A stretch of DNA of 64,000 bases. Origin: Sphingobacterium sp. (GTDB lineage Bacteria > Bacteroidota > Bacteroidia > Sphingobacteriales > Sphingobacteriaceae). Numbering within the stretch: position 1 is the stretch's first letter; each line of letters starts with the position of its first letter. The position numbers and the translations under genes are program-made. The notes under the pieces are model-generated. The model searched no databases and was not told the DNA's origin. It saw only the letters and a list, made by a program, of their open reading frames with translations. The stretch spans positions 56,457 to 120,456 of the forward strand of contig JAITTY010000013.1 in the NCBI GenBank assembly GCA_031286695.1, in the 5' to 3' direction. Below, piece after piece: positions 37,998 to 47,862 of this stretch.

Positions 37998-38696
37998 CTA
38001 TGATTTATGCTTTTTCTTAAATTTTAACATCCAATTGTAAATTGCATCGTCATGAAACAGACGCTCCACACTTCCATGTGTACCGCCTTTAATTACATTT
38101 AAGCTCACGTTTGCATCCGGATCCTCTTTTTTAATTGCATTCATAATCTTTCTGGATTCCGAAATGGGCACAGCACGATCAGCTGTACCATGATGCAGCC
38201 AAATGGGCACCTGTGTCAAATTGGATGCATACTGACTTGACCCCCCACCACATATTGCCACGGCTGCAGCTACCCTTTCAGGATATTTCCCGGCAACATC
38301 CATCGTACCATAGCCGCCCATGCTCATGCCACAAACATAAATACGATCGGGATCCGCATGGTAATGTTCGATAACATAATCCACAATTTCGATGACTTTA
38401 TCGGGATCCCATCCGCCCCGCGACTGCGGCGCAACGATAATTCCCGGTACCTCCTGCCCCTTATTGATCGCATACAATACCCCATAACGTTTTACACGAT
38501 CCAAATTTGTTCCCGACAGACTTCTCCCGTGTAAAAAAACAAATACAGGCTGTTTCTCCGATTCCAATGAATCAGGAGCCCCTTCTTTCAATAAAAAAGG
38601 ATAAGCAGTTTCCCCTTTTATTGCCTGTATCTCTTGCGCATGTGCACGCATCAACAGCATAAAGAAAAAACAGACATACAGATAAACTTTTCGCAT
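37998..38696 (-). CDS. Secreted alpha/beta-hydrolase (PHB depolymerase / esterase-like)
   Basis: 232 residues with signal peptide ending AHAQ (about 21). Nucleophile elbow GMSMGGYG (Ser about 123), oxyanion HGRSLSG-like segment, Asp in GTADRAVP and His in KGGTHGSV complete the triad. Similar to single-domain feruloyl esterase / polyhydroxyalkanoate depolymerase-type hydrolases. Substrate unknown. Confidence 0.85.
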   Translation of the reverse strand: MRKVYLYVCFFFMLLMRAHAQEIQAIKGETAYPFLLKEGAPDSLESEKQPVFVFLHGRSLSGTNLDRVKRYGVLYAINKGQEVPGIIVAPQSRGGWDPDKVIEIVDYVIEHYHADPDRIYVCGMSMGGYGTMDVAGKYPERVAAAVAICGGGSSQYASNLTQVPIWLHHGTADRAVPISESRKIMNAIKKEDPDANVSLNVIKGGTHGSVERLFHDDAIYNWMLKFKKKHKS

Positions 38697-38943
38697 AATA
38701 CTTGTCTATGACTATTTAGCTTAATTTTGGAGCACTAAAAATACAATTAAATGACTTTTACAAGATGCATTTAACAACTTTTAACATTTCACAAAAACAA
38801 TATCCGTTTTAGGAAAGAGAAAATTTTCAGATAACTCATTTAACCAAACCACCGATTTGTAAGATTCAATTCAATTATAATTGCATTTCATGGCAAATTT
38901 ATCTTAGTTTGTACTGTTGACGCAAAAACATTCAAGCTCTCAC

Positions 38944-40149
38944 ATGAAAATATTGCATACCGCCGACTGGCATTTAGGAAAACGATTGGACAGTTTCTCT
39001 CGGATAGAAGAACAGATACAGGTCATGGATGAGATCGTTGAAATCGCAGATCGGGAAAGTGTGGACCTCGTTATTATTGCAGGAGATCTCTTCGATGCTT
39101 TCAATCCAGGCGTGGAGGCCATTGAACTATTCTATCGAACCATCAAACGCCTTACGAGAAACGGCATGCGACCTGTAATTGCTATTGCAGGCAACCACGA
39201 TTCACCGCATTTGATTGATGCTCCTGATCCGTTGGCTAGAGCGTCGGGAATCATCCTCATCGGACATCCAAATGCCGAGGTTACCCCATTTTCTACAGAT
39301 GGCTTTACTGTTCTTCGCTCAGATGCAGGTTTCATTGAAATAGGTTTACCAAAATTTGAGTACCCAATTCGTATACTGCATACTGCTTATGCAAATGAAA
39401 TTCGTCTGAAACAATATTTAGGAGAAGAGAAAGAAAGTAAATTAAATGAGGTTCTGGCAACAAATTGGCAAACTATCGCAAATGCTTACTGTGATGACAA
39501 AGGAGTAAATATACTAACAGCCCACCTGTATATGAACAAAATGGGCAGTCCACTTTTAGAAGAACCTGACGGCGAAAAACCTGTCAAAATCGGAAATGCC
39601 GATTTGATTTATTCGCAATCCATCCCCGCCCAGATACAGTACACGGCATTGGGACACCTCCATGGTTATAAAAATATTGGTTCTGCCGAGAAACCAGCAG
39701 TGTATGCATCATCCCCATTGTGTTATAGTTTTTCGGAGGCCGGACAAACCAAATATGTCGCGCTAGTCGATATAGCTGCAGGCAGCCAGGCAAAGGTGGA
39801 GCGAATTCCTTTAACAGCGGGCAAACCGTTAATCCGCAAATCATTTGACGATATTGAATGCTGTATATCTTGGCTGGCGGAAAATCCAAATGCCCTGGTA
39901 GAACTCTCCTTAAAATCAGATACATTCCTGAAAGCAGCGGACCGCAAAAGAATCTATCAGGCACATTCGGGCATAATTTATCTTATTCCTGTCGTTCAAC
40001 AAAACAAAGCAGGAATTTCGGATAACCCAGAAATCAACCTTACGGAAGACATGTCTACTTTATTTAAAGATTACTTTAAATCCAAGAATGCAAACCAGAC
40101 ACCCAATGGTGATATCCTCGACCTTTTTCGCGAAATACTAAATTCTTAA
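38944..40149 (+). CDS. sbcD: Exonuclease subunit SbcD
   Basis: Start at the ATG at 38944 (MKILHTADWHLGK), the conserved SbcD N-terminus; nine further in-frame codons upstream are not conserved. 401 residues. Phosphoesterase motifs: ADWHLGK, AGDLFD, AGNHDSP, TAHLYM and LGHLHGY, which bind two metal ions. With SbcC it cleaves hairpins and DNA ends blocked by proteins. Followed at 4 bases by sbcC. Confidence 0.96.
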   Translation: MKILHTADWHLGKRLDSFSRIEEQIQVMDEIVEIADRESVDLVIIAGDLFDAFNPGVEAIELFYRTIKRLTRNGMRPVIAIAGNHDSPHLIDAPDPLARASGIILIGHPNAEVTPFSTDGFTVLRSDAGFIEIGLPKFEYPIRILHTAYANEIRLKQYLGEEKESKLNEVLATNWQTIANAYCDDKGVNILTAHLYMNKMGSPLLEEPDGEKPVKIGNADLIYSQSIPAQIQYTALGHLHGYKNIGSAEKPAVYASSPLCYSFSEAGQTKYVALVDIAAGSQAKVERIPLTAGKPLIRKSFDDIECCISWLAENPNALVELSLKSDTFLKAADRKRIYQAHSGIIYLIPVVQQNKAGISDNPEINLTEDMSTLFKDYFKSKNANQTPNGDILDLFREILNS

Positions 40150-40153
40150 TCCC

Positions 40154-43100
40154 ATGATTCCATTAAAGCTCATATTAGAAGGTATATACTCCTATCAGGA
40201 TCGTCAGACGATCGATTTTACCGCACTATCAGAAGCAGGGCTTTTTGGTATCTTTGGTGCCGTAGGTTCTGGTAAATCGTCTATATTAGAAGCGATCACC
40301 TATGCTTTATTCGGAGAAACTGAGCGTTTAAATGCGCGTGATAAACGCGCTTATAACATGATGAATCTCAAGTCGAATAGATCATACATCGAACTTGATT
40401 TTATCAACTTTGAAGATCGTACCTTCAGAATCACACGGGAGTTTAAACGGAATTCCAAAAATTTTGATGATGTAAAATCGCCTACGGTTGTATTATACGA
40501 GCTAATAAATGAACAATGGACTCCTTTAGAAAGCAGCAACACCCAGCAGATCATCGGCCTGAGCTATGAAAACTTCAAAAGAACTATCATCATTCCACAA
40601 GGACAGTTCAAAGAATTTATAGAACTAGGTGCCAAAGAACGTACGGATATGATGAAAGAGATTTTTCAGCTGCATCGATTCGACCTCCAGGATAAAGTTT
40701 CTAACCTCTATAAAAAAAACCAATCCGAACTGGATCACCTCAATGGTCAGTTGATCGGATTTGAAGATGTTACAGCCGAACATATCGAAACGACGGAAAC
40801 CAATCTGCATGCCGAGTTAGCGTCCTTTGCCACGATTGAGTCTACACATAAGCTTCATCATGAAAAATTTCAGAACCTAAAAAAACTCAAAGAGGATTTT
40901 TTGGAATTGCACAAGATGAAGTCGGCCTTTGCGCAATTGCTTGAAAAAAAAACCGAAAAAGAGAATTTACGGATCAAGCTGAATAAGTTTGAGGAAGCAC
41001 AGACCAACTTTTCACATCCCCTTAGGTCCAAGGAAAAATTGGAGCAAGAAGGCGTAACCGAGAGAAAAAAACTGGAAATCGAAAAAATAAGACAGGCAGA
41101 AATTCAACTGCTCCTGCAGGAACATTCCACAGGTCTAAATCAGCTGAAGCCCCAGTATGAACGACTACCGCAACTCCGTATTCAGGAATTAGACCTTGAA
41201 CTAATAGGTCAGTTGATTACTTTTTCAAATGAAATTAAAAGTTTACAGGAACGCGCGCAAAAAGGACGCAATTTTGTTCAGGAAACAAAAGAACAACAGC
41301 TCCATTATAAAGCCAAAATCCAAGAAAACGAAACTCAGATCGCTGCTTTAAAACAGTCAAAACCTTCTGCGCACGAACTAATGGAGCTAGGTCAATGGTA
41401 CACCAAACAGCAAGGGATAGTGCAACAGGAAAGCGATCTCCATATACAGCATATCGACTTAGCAAAGAGCATTACTCAACTGAAACAAGATCTATATGCT
41501 GTCCATCCTGATCCTGAAGAATTACAGTCAAACCATCGTACCGAGGTTGGAGAACTGGAACACACACTTCAGGCACTCCAGAATGAGAAGTCTCACCTCC
41601 TTTTACAGCAAAGGCTGACTCATTATGCAGAAAATCTGAAAGAAGGTTCCCCCTGCCCGCTTTGTGGGGCATTGGAACATCCCGCGATCAACCAGGGACA
41701 AGATATTTCCCTGGAAATTATCGCCAACGAAAAAAAGATTGCTGAGATAAATGAAACGCTCAAATACAGACAGGATCAAAAATTCCAAGTCGAAAAACTG
41801 CTTCTTCGTTTACAGTCATTGACCGACCAGCAACATGATTTAAATACGAAAATCCAGCAAAATGCATCCAGCAAAATTGCACATTTAAATCAGTTTATAT
41901 GGACCGGTTACAGCAGTACAGACGAATCCAGCTATTCATCAAAAAAACAGGAACTTTCTAAAATCGAAGGGCAGATTACAATGGAGGAGCGACAGCTTGC
42001 AACGAATCAGTCCGCATTAGCTGCTATAGATGAAAAGCTGGACAAATACTCCAAAGCATTGCATCAATTTGAGCGCGATGAGGCAAGCAAACAGGCTCAG
42101 ATCAATCAAAATAAGGGCAACCTAAAAGAATTGAACTGGTCCGATTATATAACGCAGGAAGCCGAAAGTGTCGACCGGGAATATACTGCACTGAAAAAAT
42201 CAAATCATGAGATAGAGCGAGATTACAGTGCGTTAACCGAACGATTTAACAACTTGAACAGTCAATTTGCTGCGCAAAATAGCTTGGTACAGACAATCGC
42301 TGAACGTCTGGAAACGATCAAACGCGAACAGCTTGAAGTCGACAGCACAATTCAGCAGCTGCTTACCGGTTCATCTTTTGGGACATTGGCAGAGATCAGA
42401 CAAATCTTAGCCGAAAATCTATCTATACAACAGATCCGGCAGCAACTTGAACAATTTCAAATACAATTCGAGACCGTCAAAGCACAGATTGGCCAGCTGG
42501 AAAAGAAACTTGCCGACCAGGTACACGACGAAAACATATTTATTGAGCAGGAAAAGATCCTAGAAGAAAGCTCCCAACAGTTAAAAGAAAGCACAGAAAA
42601 CGTTGCCCGACTCCGGCAGGACCTCGATCAATTGCAGTTAGCCTATGCTAAAAAGGAAAATCTTCTGCAACAACAGGTCAAATTAAATTTGCGCAATGAC
42701 AATTTAAAACAACTTTTTAACCTGTTTAAAGGCGCGGGTTTTGTACAATATGTGTCTTCGATTTATCTCCGTCAGCTGTGTGATCACGCCAATATCCGCT
42801 TCCACCGTATGACCCGAAATCAGCTTAGTCTACAGATAAATGACAGCAATGAGTTTGAGATTATAGATTATTTGAATGAAGGAAAAAGCCGTAGTGTAAA
42901 GACGCTGTCCGGAGGACAAGCCTTTCAGGTATCCTTAAGCTTGGCCTTGGCCTTGGCTGAAAGTGTCCAGTCGAATACACGGGCAGCCAAAAATTTCTTT
43001 TTTATCGATGAAGGCTTTGGAACCCAAGATGTCACCTCTGTGAACATCGTTTTTGAAACGCTCTTGGATCTGCATAAAGAAAACCGAATCGTCGGCATTA

Positions 43101-43192
43101 TTTCACACGTTGAAGAGCTCAAAGAACGTATTCCGGTATCACTTTCGATCGAAAAGGATGAAGAGCATGGCAGCCAAATTTTTATCAATTAA
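40154..43192 (+). CDS. sbcC: Exonuclease subunit SbcC
   Basis: 1012 residues. N-terminal Walker A GAVGSGKSS (35-43), two long coiled-coil arms (about 180-490 and 520-850) around a zinc-hook CPLC (about residues 501-504), and C-terminal signature KTLSGGQAFQ, Walker B FFFIDEGFG and H-loop. ATPase and tether of the SbcCD complex, the bacterial Rad50. Directly after sbcD. Confidence 0.96.
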   Translation: MIPLKLILEGIYSYQDRQTIDFTALSEAGLFGIFGAVGSGKSSILEAITYALFGETERLNARDKRAYNMMNLKSNRSYIELDFINFEDRTFRITREFKRNSKNFDDVKSPTVVLYELINEQWTPLESSNTQQIIGLSYENFKRTIIIPQGQFKEFIELGAKERTDMMKEIFQLHRFDLQDKVSNLYKKNQSELDHLNGQLIGFEDVTAEHIETTETNLHAELASFATIESTHKLHHEKFQNLKKLKEDFLELHKMKSAFAQLLEKKTEKENLRIKLNKFEEAQTNFSHPLRSKEKLEQEGVTERKKLEIEKIRQAEIQLLLQEHSTGLNQLKPQYERLPQLRIQELDLELIGQLITFSNEIKSLQERAQKGRNFVQETKEQQLHYKAKIQENETQIAALKQSKPSAHELMELGQWYTKQQGIVQQESDLHIQHIDLAKSITQLKQDLYAVHPDPEELQSNHRTEVGELEHTLQALQNEKSHLLLQQRLTHYAENLKEGSPCPLCGALEHPAINQGQDISLEIIANEKKIAEINETLKYRQDQKFQVEKLLLRLQSLTDQQHDLNTKIQQNASSKIAHLNQFIWTGYSSTDESSYSSKKQELSKIEGQITMEERQLATNQSALAAIDEKLDKYSKALHQFERDEASKQAQINQNKGNLKELNWSDYITQEAESVDREYTALKKSNHEIERDYSALTERFNNLNSQFAAQNSLVQTIAERLETIKREQLEVDSTIQQLLTGSSFGTLAEIRQILAENLSIQQIRQQLEQFQIQFETVKAQIGQLEKKLADQVHDENIFIEQEKILEESSQQLKESTENVARLRQDLDQLQLAYAKKENLLQQQVKLNLRNDNLKQLFNLFKGAGFVQYVSSIYLRQLCDHANIRFHRMTRNQLSLQINDSNEFEIIDYLNEGKSRSVKTLSGGQAFQVSLSLALALAESVQSNTRAAKNFFFIDEGFGTQDVTSVNIVFETLLDLHKENRIVGIISHVEELKERIPVSLSIEKDEEHGSQIFIN

Positions 43193-43271
43193 ATCCAATT
43201 TATTTTGTATATTAGTTATAGTGGTCTAACTCACTTGGTGTGACCGCTATAAGCAGTAAAAACAAAAGATT

Positions 43272-43469
43272 ATGGGCTTATTTTCAAACAATAAAAAAGG
43301 AAAAGGGTCTCATCCTTTTTTTCATAAGGGGGCTAAAACATCGGGCCATGCAAACACATCAGATCGCGGATCCGATTCTATGCGGTCAGCACAATCTATG
43401 CTTTTTGTCAAACATTACGATATCCTAAGTATTTTCAAGGAGATCCTCATGCCACAGAATCAAAACTAA
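43272..43469 (+). CDS. Doubtful small ORF, 65 residues
   Basis: MGLFSNNKKGKGSHPFFHKGAKT onwards (65 codons), Lys/Ser/His-rich first half and hydrophobic second half. No family recognised and a second frame is open over the same bases. Kept only because it is the best candidate in a long spacer. Confidence 0.25.
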   Translation: MGLFSNNKKGKGSHPFFHKGAKTSGHANTSDRGSDSMRSAQSMLFVKHYDILSIFKEILMPQNQN

Positions 43470-43486
43470 AATTTAGTTAAAATGCT

Positions 43487-43789
43487 TAACTTTCCAGGCA
43501 CAAGTGAGGAATTGGTTTGGATCAGCTAGATTTTAGTCCATTTATTCGTATTGATAAAAACGGTCAATCGCAGCTATATATGCAGATCAGTGTAGCTGAC
43601 TATTGCCGTCTTACAGCACGTTTTGGTTCTAAACCAAGCGAATTCACCCGAAAATGAGCAGATACACAAGTAATTCCAAATCAAGCGAAGGGAATTCACT
43701 GGCACAATCCGTAATTATCTTATCGAAACCCGCATAGGCTTAGAAAAAGAAATTCAAAAAATCATTGAAATTATAAAAAAGGAAGTTTA
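43487..43789 (+). pseudogene. Possible frameshifted gene remnant
   Basis: Three short open stretches in different frames follow each other: 43517-43657 (DFSPFIRIDKNGQSQLYMQ and on, 46 codons from TTG), then short stretches, and a last one ending at 43789 (FTGTIRNYLIETRIGLEKE, then an Ile/Lys helix). Each has coding-like composition but none has a start and proper length. I cannot identify the parent family. Confidence 0.3.
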
Positions 43790-43869
43790 ATTTAACATTA
43801 TAAAACTTTTCCAAAAAAATATTGTCATACGATAAATAACAATCCATAGACAGTACATTTGTCAGCTAT

Positions 43870-44964
43870 ATGAAGTATAAACAAATCAACAACAATTCCA
43901 TCAATCAAATCATGCTTATCGTCATTATTCTGGCGATCTGTATATTGATTTTTACGAGCTTATTTTATTATTTACCTGGTTTTCTTGGCGCAATTACACT
44001 GTATGTTCTTTTTAGAAAAGTCAATTTGAAACTAACGGAAGAAAAAAAATGGAATAAATCTTTTACCAGTATTCTATTGATATTGCTGACAATCATATTC
44101 TTGGTAGGCCCGCTCTACCTTTTAATCAACTACATGGTGCCGCAGGTTACAGAAGTTATCAGCAACAAAGATGAACTCATGCAAAAGTTCGACTCGATCA
44201 AGACTTACTTCAAGGACAGCCCGTATCTGAGCAATATAGATCTTTCGGATACCGCATTAATGGGTGCTCTTCAAAAAGCAGCTAAATTTATACCCAACAT
44301 TCTGAATTCCGTTGCTGAAGTCGGTGTCAATATTCTTGTTGCCTTATTTGTCTTATATTTTATGCTGGTAAGCAGCAAAAAATTAGAGCAGACCATCTAT
44401 CAAGCAATCCCTTTCACCAAAACAAGTAAAGCCGAGTTATGGAAAGAGTTTGATATGATGGTAAAATCCAATGCAATTGGTATTCCTATCCTGGCGATGT
44501 GTCAAGGTATAGTAGCAGGCCTGGGTTATTGGTTCTTTGGATTGGAAAGTCCTATCTTTTTGGGTATACTCACCGCAGTTTCTACCATAATCCCTATTCT
44601 AGGAACCATGGTCGTGTATCTACCAGCGGCACTTTTTCTTCTTGCCAATGGACAATCTGGCAATGCAATAGGTCTTGCCCTATATGGCATCATTATTATC
44701 GGAAGCATTGATAATGTGCTACGTTTTACCATACTAAAAAGGTTGGGCGACGTACACCCCCTGATCACCGTGTTTGGGGTATTACTTGGATTAAATTTAT
44801 TTGGTATGCTCGGATTAATATTCGGTCCACTAATCCTATCTTGTGTTGGTGTACTACTGAAAGTATACAGCATTGAATTTGGAAGAAGCACGCCTGAAAT
44901 CATTCAATCGACATCATTGACGGATTCAACCGCTCCACATGATACACCGGATATCATTGAATAA
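43870..44964 (+). CDS. AI-2E family transporter (PerM-like permease)
   Basis: 364 residues, eight hydrophobic helices in the order typical of the family: two N-terminal pairs, a soluble stretch (about 110-150), then the C-terminal half with SPIFLGILTAVSTIIPILG and HPLITVFGVLLGLNLFGMLG, which are signatures. Despite the family name most members are not proven AI-2 exporters; some are cation antiporters. Single gene with no clear partner. Confidence 0.87.
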   Translation: MKYKQINNNSINQIMLIVIILAICILIFTSLFYYLPGFLGAITLYVLFRKVNLKLTEEKKWNKSFTSILLILLTIIFLVGPLYLLINYMVPQVTEVISNKDELMQKFDSIKTYFKDSPYLSNIDLSDTALMGALQKAAKFIPNILNSVAEVGVNILVALFVLYFMLVSSKKLEQTIYQAIPFTKTSKAELWKEFDMMVKSNAIGIPILAMCQGIVAGLGYWFFGLESPIFLGILTAVSTIIPILGTMVVYLPAALFLLANGQSGNAIGLALYGIIIIGSIDNVLRFTILKRLGDVHPLITVFGVLLGLNLFGMLGLIFGPLILSCVGVLLKVYSIEFGRSTPEIIQSTSLTDSTAPHDTPDIIE

Positions 44965-45175
44965 GGATATTTAATTGATTCAGGCTGATCGGAACGGAAT
45001 ATCCAGTAAACTGTCATAAATGAGATTGAAAGATTGATAATCCCTTTTTTTTCCTAGTTTTGGTCATTGATTCAATAGATTCTTCCATCCTTTCTACGCA
45101 AAGTTTGACAATCTATTGTGCATAAACATTAAAACGATAAAATCATTAAAATTGATTTAAAAGCAAACGTAGTCT

Positions 45176-45781
45176 ATGAATAAAAAAATAATCTTAGGAG
45201 TATCAGCGATATTGACTGCCGCAATCCTTTACTCATGCAACAATAACAGTAAACCGAAAACAGATAATACGGCAAATACCAGCCAAGAAGCCAGCCCTGA
45301 AAATCATGACCATGCCGGCCATGATCATAGTCAAGCTGCACCCACACAATCTTCAGACCCAGCAGCTATCCTTCCTAATTTCACATTTTATCAGCTTCGT
45401 TCGGGAATCCGCGTTACACAGGAAAACGTTGCGAAAGATAAGAATACTGTTTTTATTCTATTTGATCCAGGGTGCAGTCACTGTCAGCATGAAGCTACCG
45501 AGCTTGAAAAAAATATCGATCGCTTGAAAGACGTCAACATCTATTATATTTCTATGAATGACCCGGCATTAGTTTTGGGCTTTTTTGACACATTTGCACC
45601 TAAACTGTCCAAAGCTTCCAACGTAGAGGTATTAATCGATAAGGATCAGACATTTATTCAAACGATCCATGTCCCTTCACAATTTCCAGCAAATTATGTC
45701 TATGGCGCTGATGGAAAATTGAAAGCACATTGGGAAGGTGAAAAAAACATTAACGAGGCCATCAGCCAATTTCATAAATAA
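45176..45781 (+). CDS. Thioredoxin-fold lipoprotein (TlpA/redoxin-like)
   Basis: 201 residues. Type II signal peptide with lipobox ILYSC (Cys21). A short His/Asp-rich patch (NHDHAGHDHSQ, about 42-53) that could bind metal precedes a thioredoxin fold with the redox motif DPGCSHCQHE (CSHC) and cis-Pro region HVPSQFPANYV. Probably a periplasm-facing thiol-disulfide protein. Only 6 bases separate it from gap, so they are likely co-transcribed, although the functional link is not obvious. Confidence 0.82.
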   Translation: MNKKIILGVSAILTAAILYSCNNNSKPKTDNTANTSQEASPENHDHAGHDHSQAAPTQSSDPAAILPNFTFYQLRSGIRVTQENVAKDKNTVFILFDPGCSHCQHEATELEKNIDRLKDVNIYYISMNDPALVLGFFDTFAPKLSKASNVEVLIDKDQTFIQTIHVPSQFPANYVYGADGKLKAHWEGEKNINEAISQFHK

Positions 45782-45787
45782 TCTGAA

Positions 45788-46795
45788 ATGCTAAACATAG
45801 CAATCAATGGATTCGGGCGTATCGGCAGAAATACCTTGCGTAACATTTTTCTGCGGGGGGCTACCGATGAACTACAGGTCATTGCGATCAATGATCTGAC
45901 AGACACCAAGACTTTGGCCCATCTTTTTAAATATGATTCTGTACATGGTCCTTTTCCGGGCACCGTAACGCATGATGACACACATATTATTGTCAATGGC
46001 AATTCGATCCTGGTCACCAATAAACAAGATCCTGCAGCATTACCCTGGCGGGACCTGGCTATTGATGTTGTCATTGAATCCACGGGATATTTTACCAGTC
46101 GTGCCAAGGCTGCTTTGCATTTAGAAGCTGGTGCAAAAAAGGTGATCATCTCCGCACCCGCACAAGATAAAGATATACCTACTGTTGTGTTGGGCATTAA
46201 TGACAGCACAATTGATCTTGCGGCTTCCATCCTATCCAATGCATCCTGTACGACAAACAATGTCGCTCCACTGGTTAAGATATTGGATGAAAATTGGGGT
46301 ATCAAAGATGGGTATATTACGACGGTCCACTCCATGACGGGCGATCAAAATCTTCATGACGCCCCACATAAAGACTTAAGGAGAGCTCGGGCTGCGTCTT
46401 CATCCATCATTCCGACAACTACAGGTGCCGCGAAAGCGATCACCAGTGTTTTTCCGCATCTGCAGAATAAGCTTGGAGGAGCTGGTATACGTGTACCCGT
46501 ACTCAATGGCTCATTGACGGATTTTACCTGCACTCTGGAGAAAGGTACTACGGTAGAAGAAATCAATAAGGCCTTTAAATCAGCTGCCGAAAATGAATTA
46601 AAGAAAGTACTTTATTATACGGAAGATCCGATCGTTTCTGTCGATATTATTAACAATCCTTATTCATGTGTATTTGATGCACAGCTTACATCCGTTGTAG
46701 GTGGATTGGTTAAAGTTGTTGGCTGGTATGATAACGAATTTGGTTATTCCAATCGGCTGGTAGACCTACTGATCAAGATCGATAGGCTCGTATAA
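45788..46795 (+). CDS. gap: Glyceraldehyde-3-phosphate dehydrogenase, type I
   Basis: 335 residues. Rossmann motif INGFGRIGR (N-terminus), active-site Cys154 in SNASCTTNN, catalytic His181 in TTVHSMTGDQ, and the C-terminal WYDNEFGYSNRLVDL. Glycolytic and gluconeogenic oxidation of glyceraldehyde 3-phosphate. Paired with a thioredoxin-like lipoprotein gene upstream and closed by a terminator. Confidence 0.96.
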   Translation: MLNIAINGFGRIGRNTLRNIFLRGATDELQVIAINDLTDTKTLAHLFKYDSVHGPFPGTVTHDDTHIIVNGNSILVTNKQDPAALPWRDLAIDVVIESTGYFTSRAKAALHLEAGAKKVIISAPAQDKDIPTVVLGINDSTIDLAASILSNASCTTNNVAPLVKILDENWGIKDGYITTVHSMTGDQNLHDAPHKDLRRARAASSSIIPTTTGAAKAITSVFPHLQNKLGGAGIRVPVLNGSLTDFTCTLEKGTTVEEINKAFKSAAENELKKVLYYTEDPIVSVDIINNPYSCVFDAQLTSVVGGLVKVVGWYDNEFGYSNRLVDLLIKIDRLV

Positions 46796-46840
46796 TTTAG
46801 CTGAACCAGTGCCGACCTACAATAGGTACCGGTATAAAAG

Positions 46841-46886
46841 AAAAAAAGCGTCCTTGTCAGCTAATTCTGGCAAGGACGCTTTTTTT
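46841..46886. terminator. Terminator after gap
   Basis: 16-bp perfect stem (46841-46856 and 46871-46886), AAAAAAAGCGTCCTTG with complement; pairing extends four bases further through a T-G wobble. A and T runs on both sides allow use in both directions. Confidence 0.85.
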
Positions 46887-47074
46887 GGGTATCTTTTTCC
46901 CTATTAACAATAGACCTAAGGCAAGAAAAGCATAGATAAAACACGAAAGAAGTACTTATGCCTAGGGCCGCTGCTTGGCGTATGCCTTGTTGCTATGGCA
47001 ACAGTACCGCAGTAGTGCCTTATCCGTACCGAAGTGGTATGGAAGCAAGGGAGTTGAAGGGATGTGAGGGGACA

Positions 47075-47854
47075 TTAGAGTTCCCTTTCTACGCCCAAAC
47101 CAAAAAGTGCAAAGTCATACTTTACCGGGTCATTCGAATCCAGTAGCCGCAGATTAGCGGTTAACTCCTGTGCGGTCTTCCAATTCACCTTATCGAGCGT
47201 AATCAAACCCAATTTACGTGCCACACGCTCCACATGAACATCACATGGACAAATCAGGTCTTTTGGCGAAAGGCGGTTCCAGATACCAAAATCTACACCT
47301 TTTGTATCTTTTCTGACCATCCAGCGCAAAAACATATTGATCCGCTTGACCGTAGATTTCTGTGCTGGGCTACTGATGTGCTTACGTGTACGAACAGGGT
47401 AGTCTGGCAATGAAAAGAAATATGTTTTAAAGGCATTGAGTGCCATTTCCAGATCAATCTCTTTGCTAGCCTCCTGTCCCATTATAAACGCGTCTTCCAA
47501 CGATTCAAAATGCTGATAATGCTGTTTAAAAAAAGACACAAAATAAAGAATATCAGTATCATTGAAGGTGCGATGCTTAAATCCCAATAAGCTCTTTAAG
47601 TCATGTTCCTGGTGGTTCATGATATATTCATAGGGTGCGCCATCCATTCGCGTTATCAGCTCATTGCATTTATTGATAATGGTCTTTCTTTGTCCCCAGG
47701 CCATAATGGAAGCCAGGAATCCCATAATTTCAATATCCTGCTTCGCAGAAAACTGATGCGGTATCGATATGGGATCATTTGGGATAAAACCTGGTTGATT
47801 ATATTCATCAACTTTTTTATCCAAGAAATATTTCAAATCAAAATCAACTGCCAT
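47075..47854 (-). CDS. TIGR02757 (DUF2400) family protein
   Basis: 259 residues, the usual family length. Conserved landmarks: ISIPHQFSAKQDIEIMGFLAS, KRINMFLRWMVRKDTKGVDFG and LICPCDVHVERVARKLGL. The helical fold and the DVHV segment recall HhH-GPD DNA glycosylases, but no activity is established to my knowledge. Starts 8 bases after pyrD and is probably co-transcribed with it. Confidence 0.88.
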   Translation of the reverse strand: MAVDFDLKYFLDKKVDEYNQPGFIPNDPISIPHQFSAKQDIEIMGFLASIMAWGQRKTIINKCNELITRMDGAPYEYIMNHQEHDLKSLLGFKHRTFNDTDILYFVSFFKQHYQHFESLEDAFIMGQEASKEIDLEMALNAFKTYFFSLPDYPVRTRKHISSPAQKSTVKRINMFLRWMVRKDTKGVDFGIWNRLSPKDLICPCDVHVERVARKLGLITLDKVNWKTAQELTANLRLLDSNDPVKYDFALFGLGVEREL

Positions 47855-47862
47855 TGTAATCC

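Larger units (their letters stand above)
43193..43869. other. 677-base spacer with possible gene debris between sbcC and an AI-2E permease
   Basis: No full gene found. It contains a weak 10-bp hairpin (TATAGTGGTC / GACCGCTATA, 43217-43226 and 43242-43251, no T-run), one small ORF (43272-43469) and several short overlapping open stretches between 43487 and 43790 that read like a frameshifted remnant. Confidence 0.5.

Noticed and set aside
43217-43251. Hairpin after sbcC as a terminator
   Set aside because: The stem has a wobble pair and a 15-base loop and is not followed by a T-run.
46958-47146. 62-codon ORF between gap and TIGR02757
   Set aside because: It overlaps the end of the TIGR02757 gene on the other strand and looks like a shadow; the spacer has only a small TGTTGC/GCAACA palindrome.
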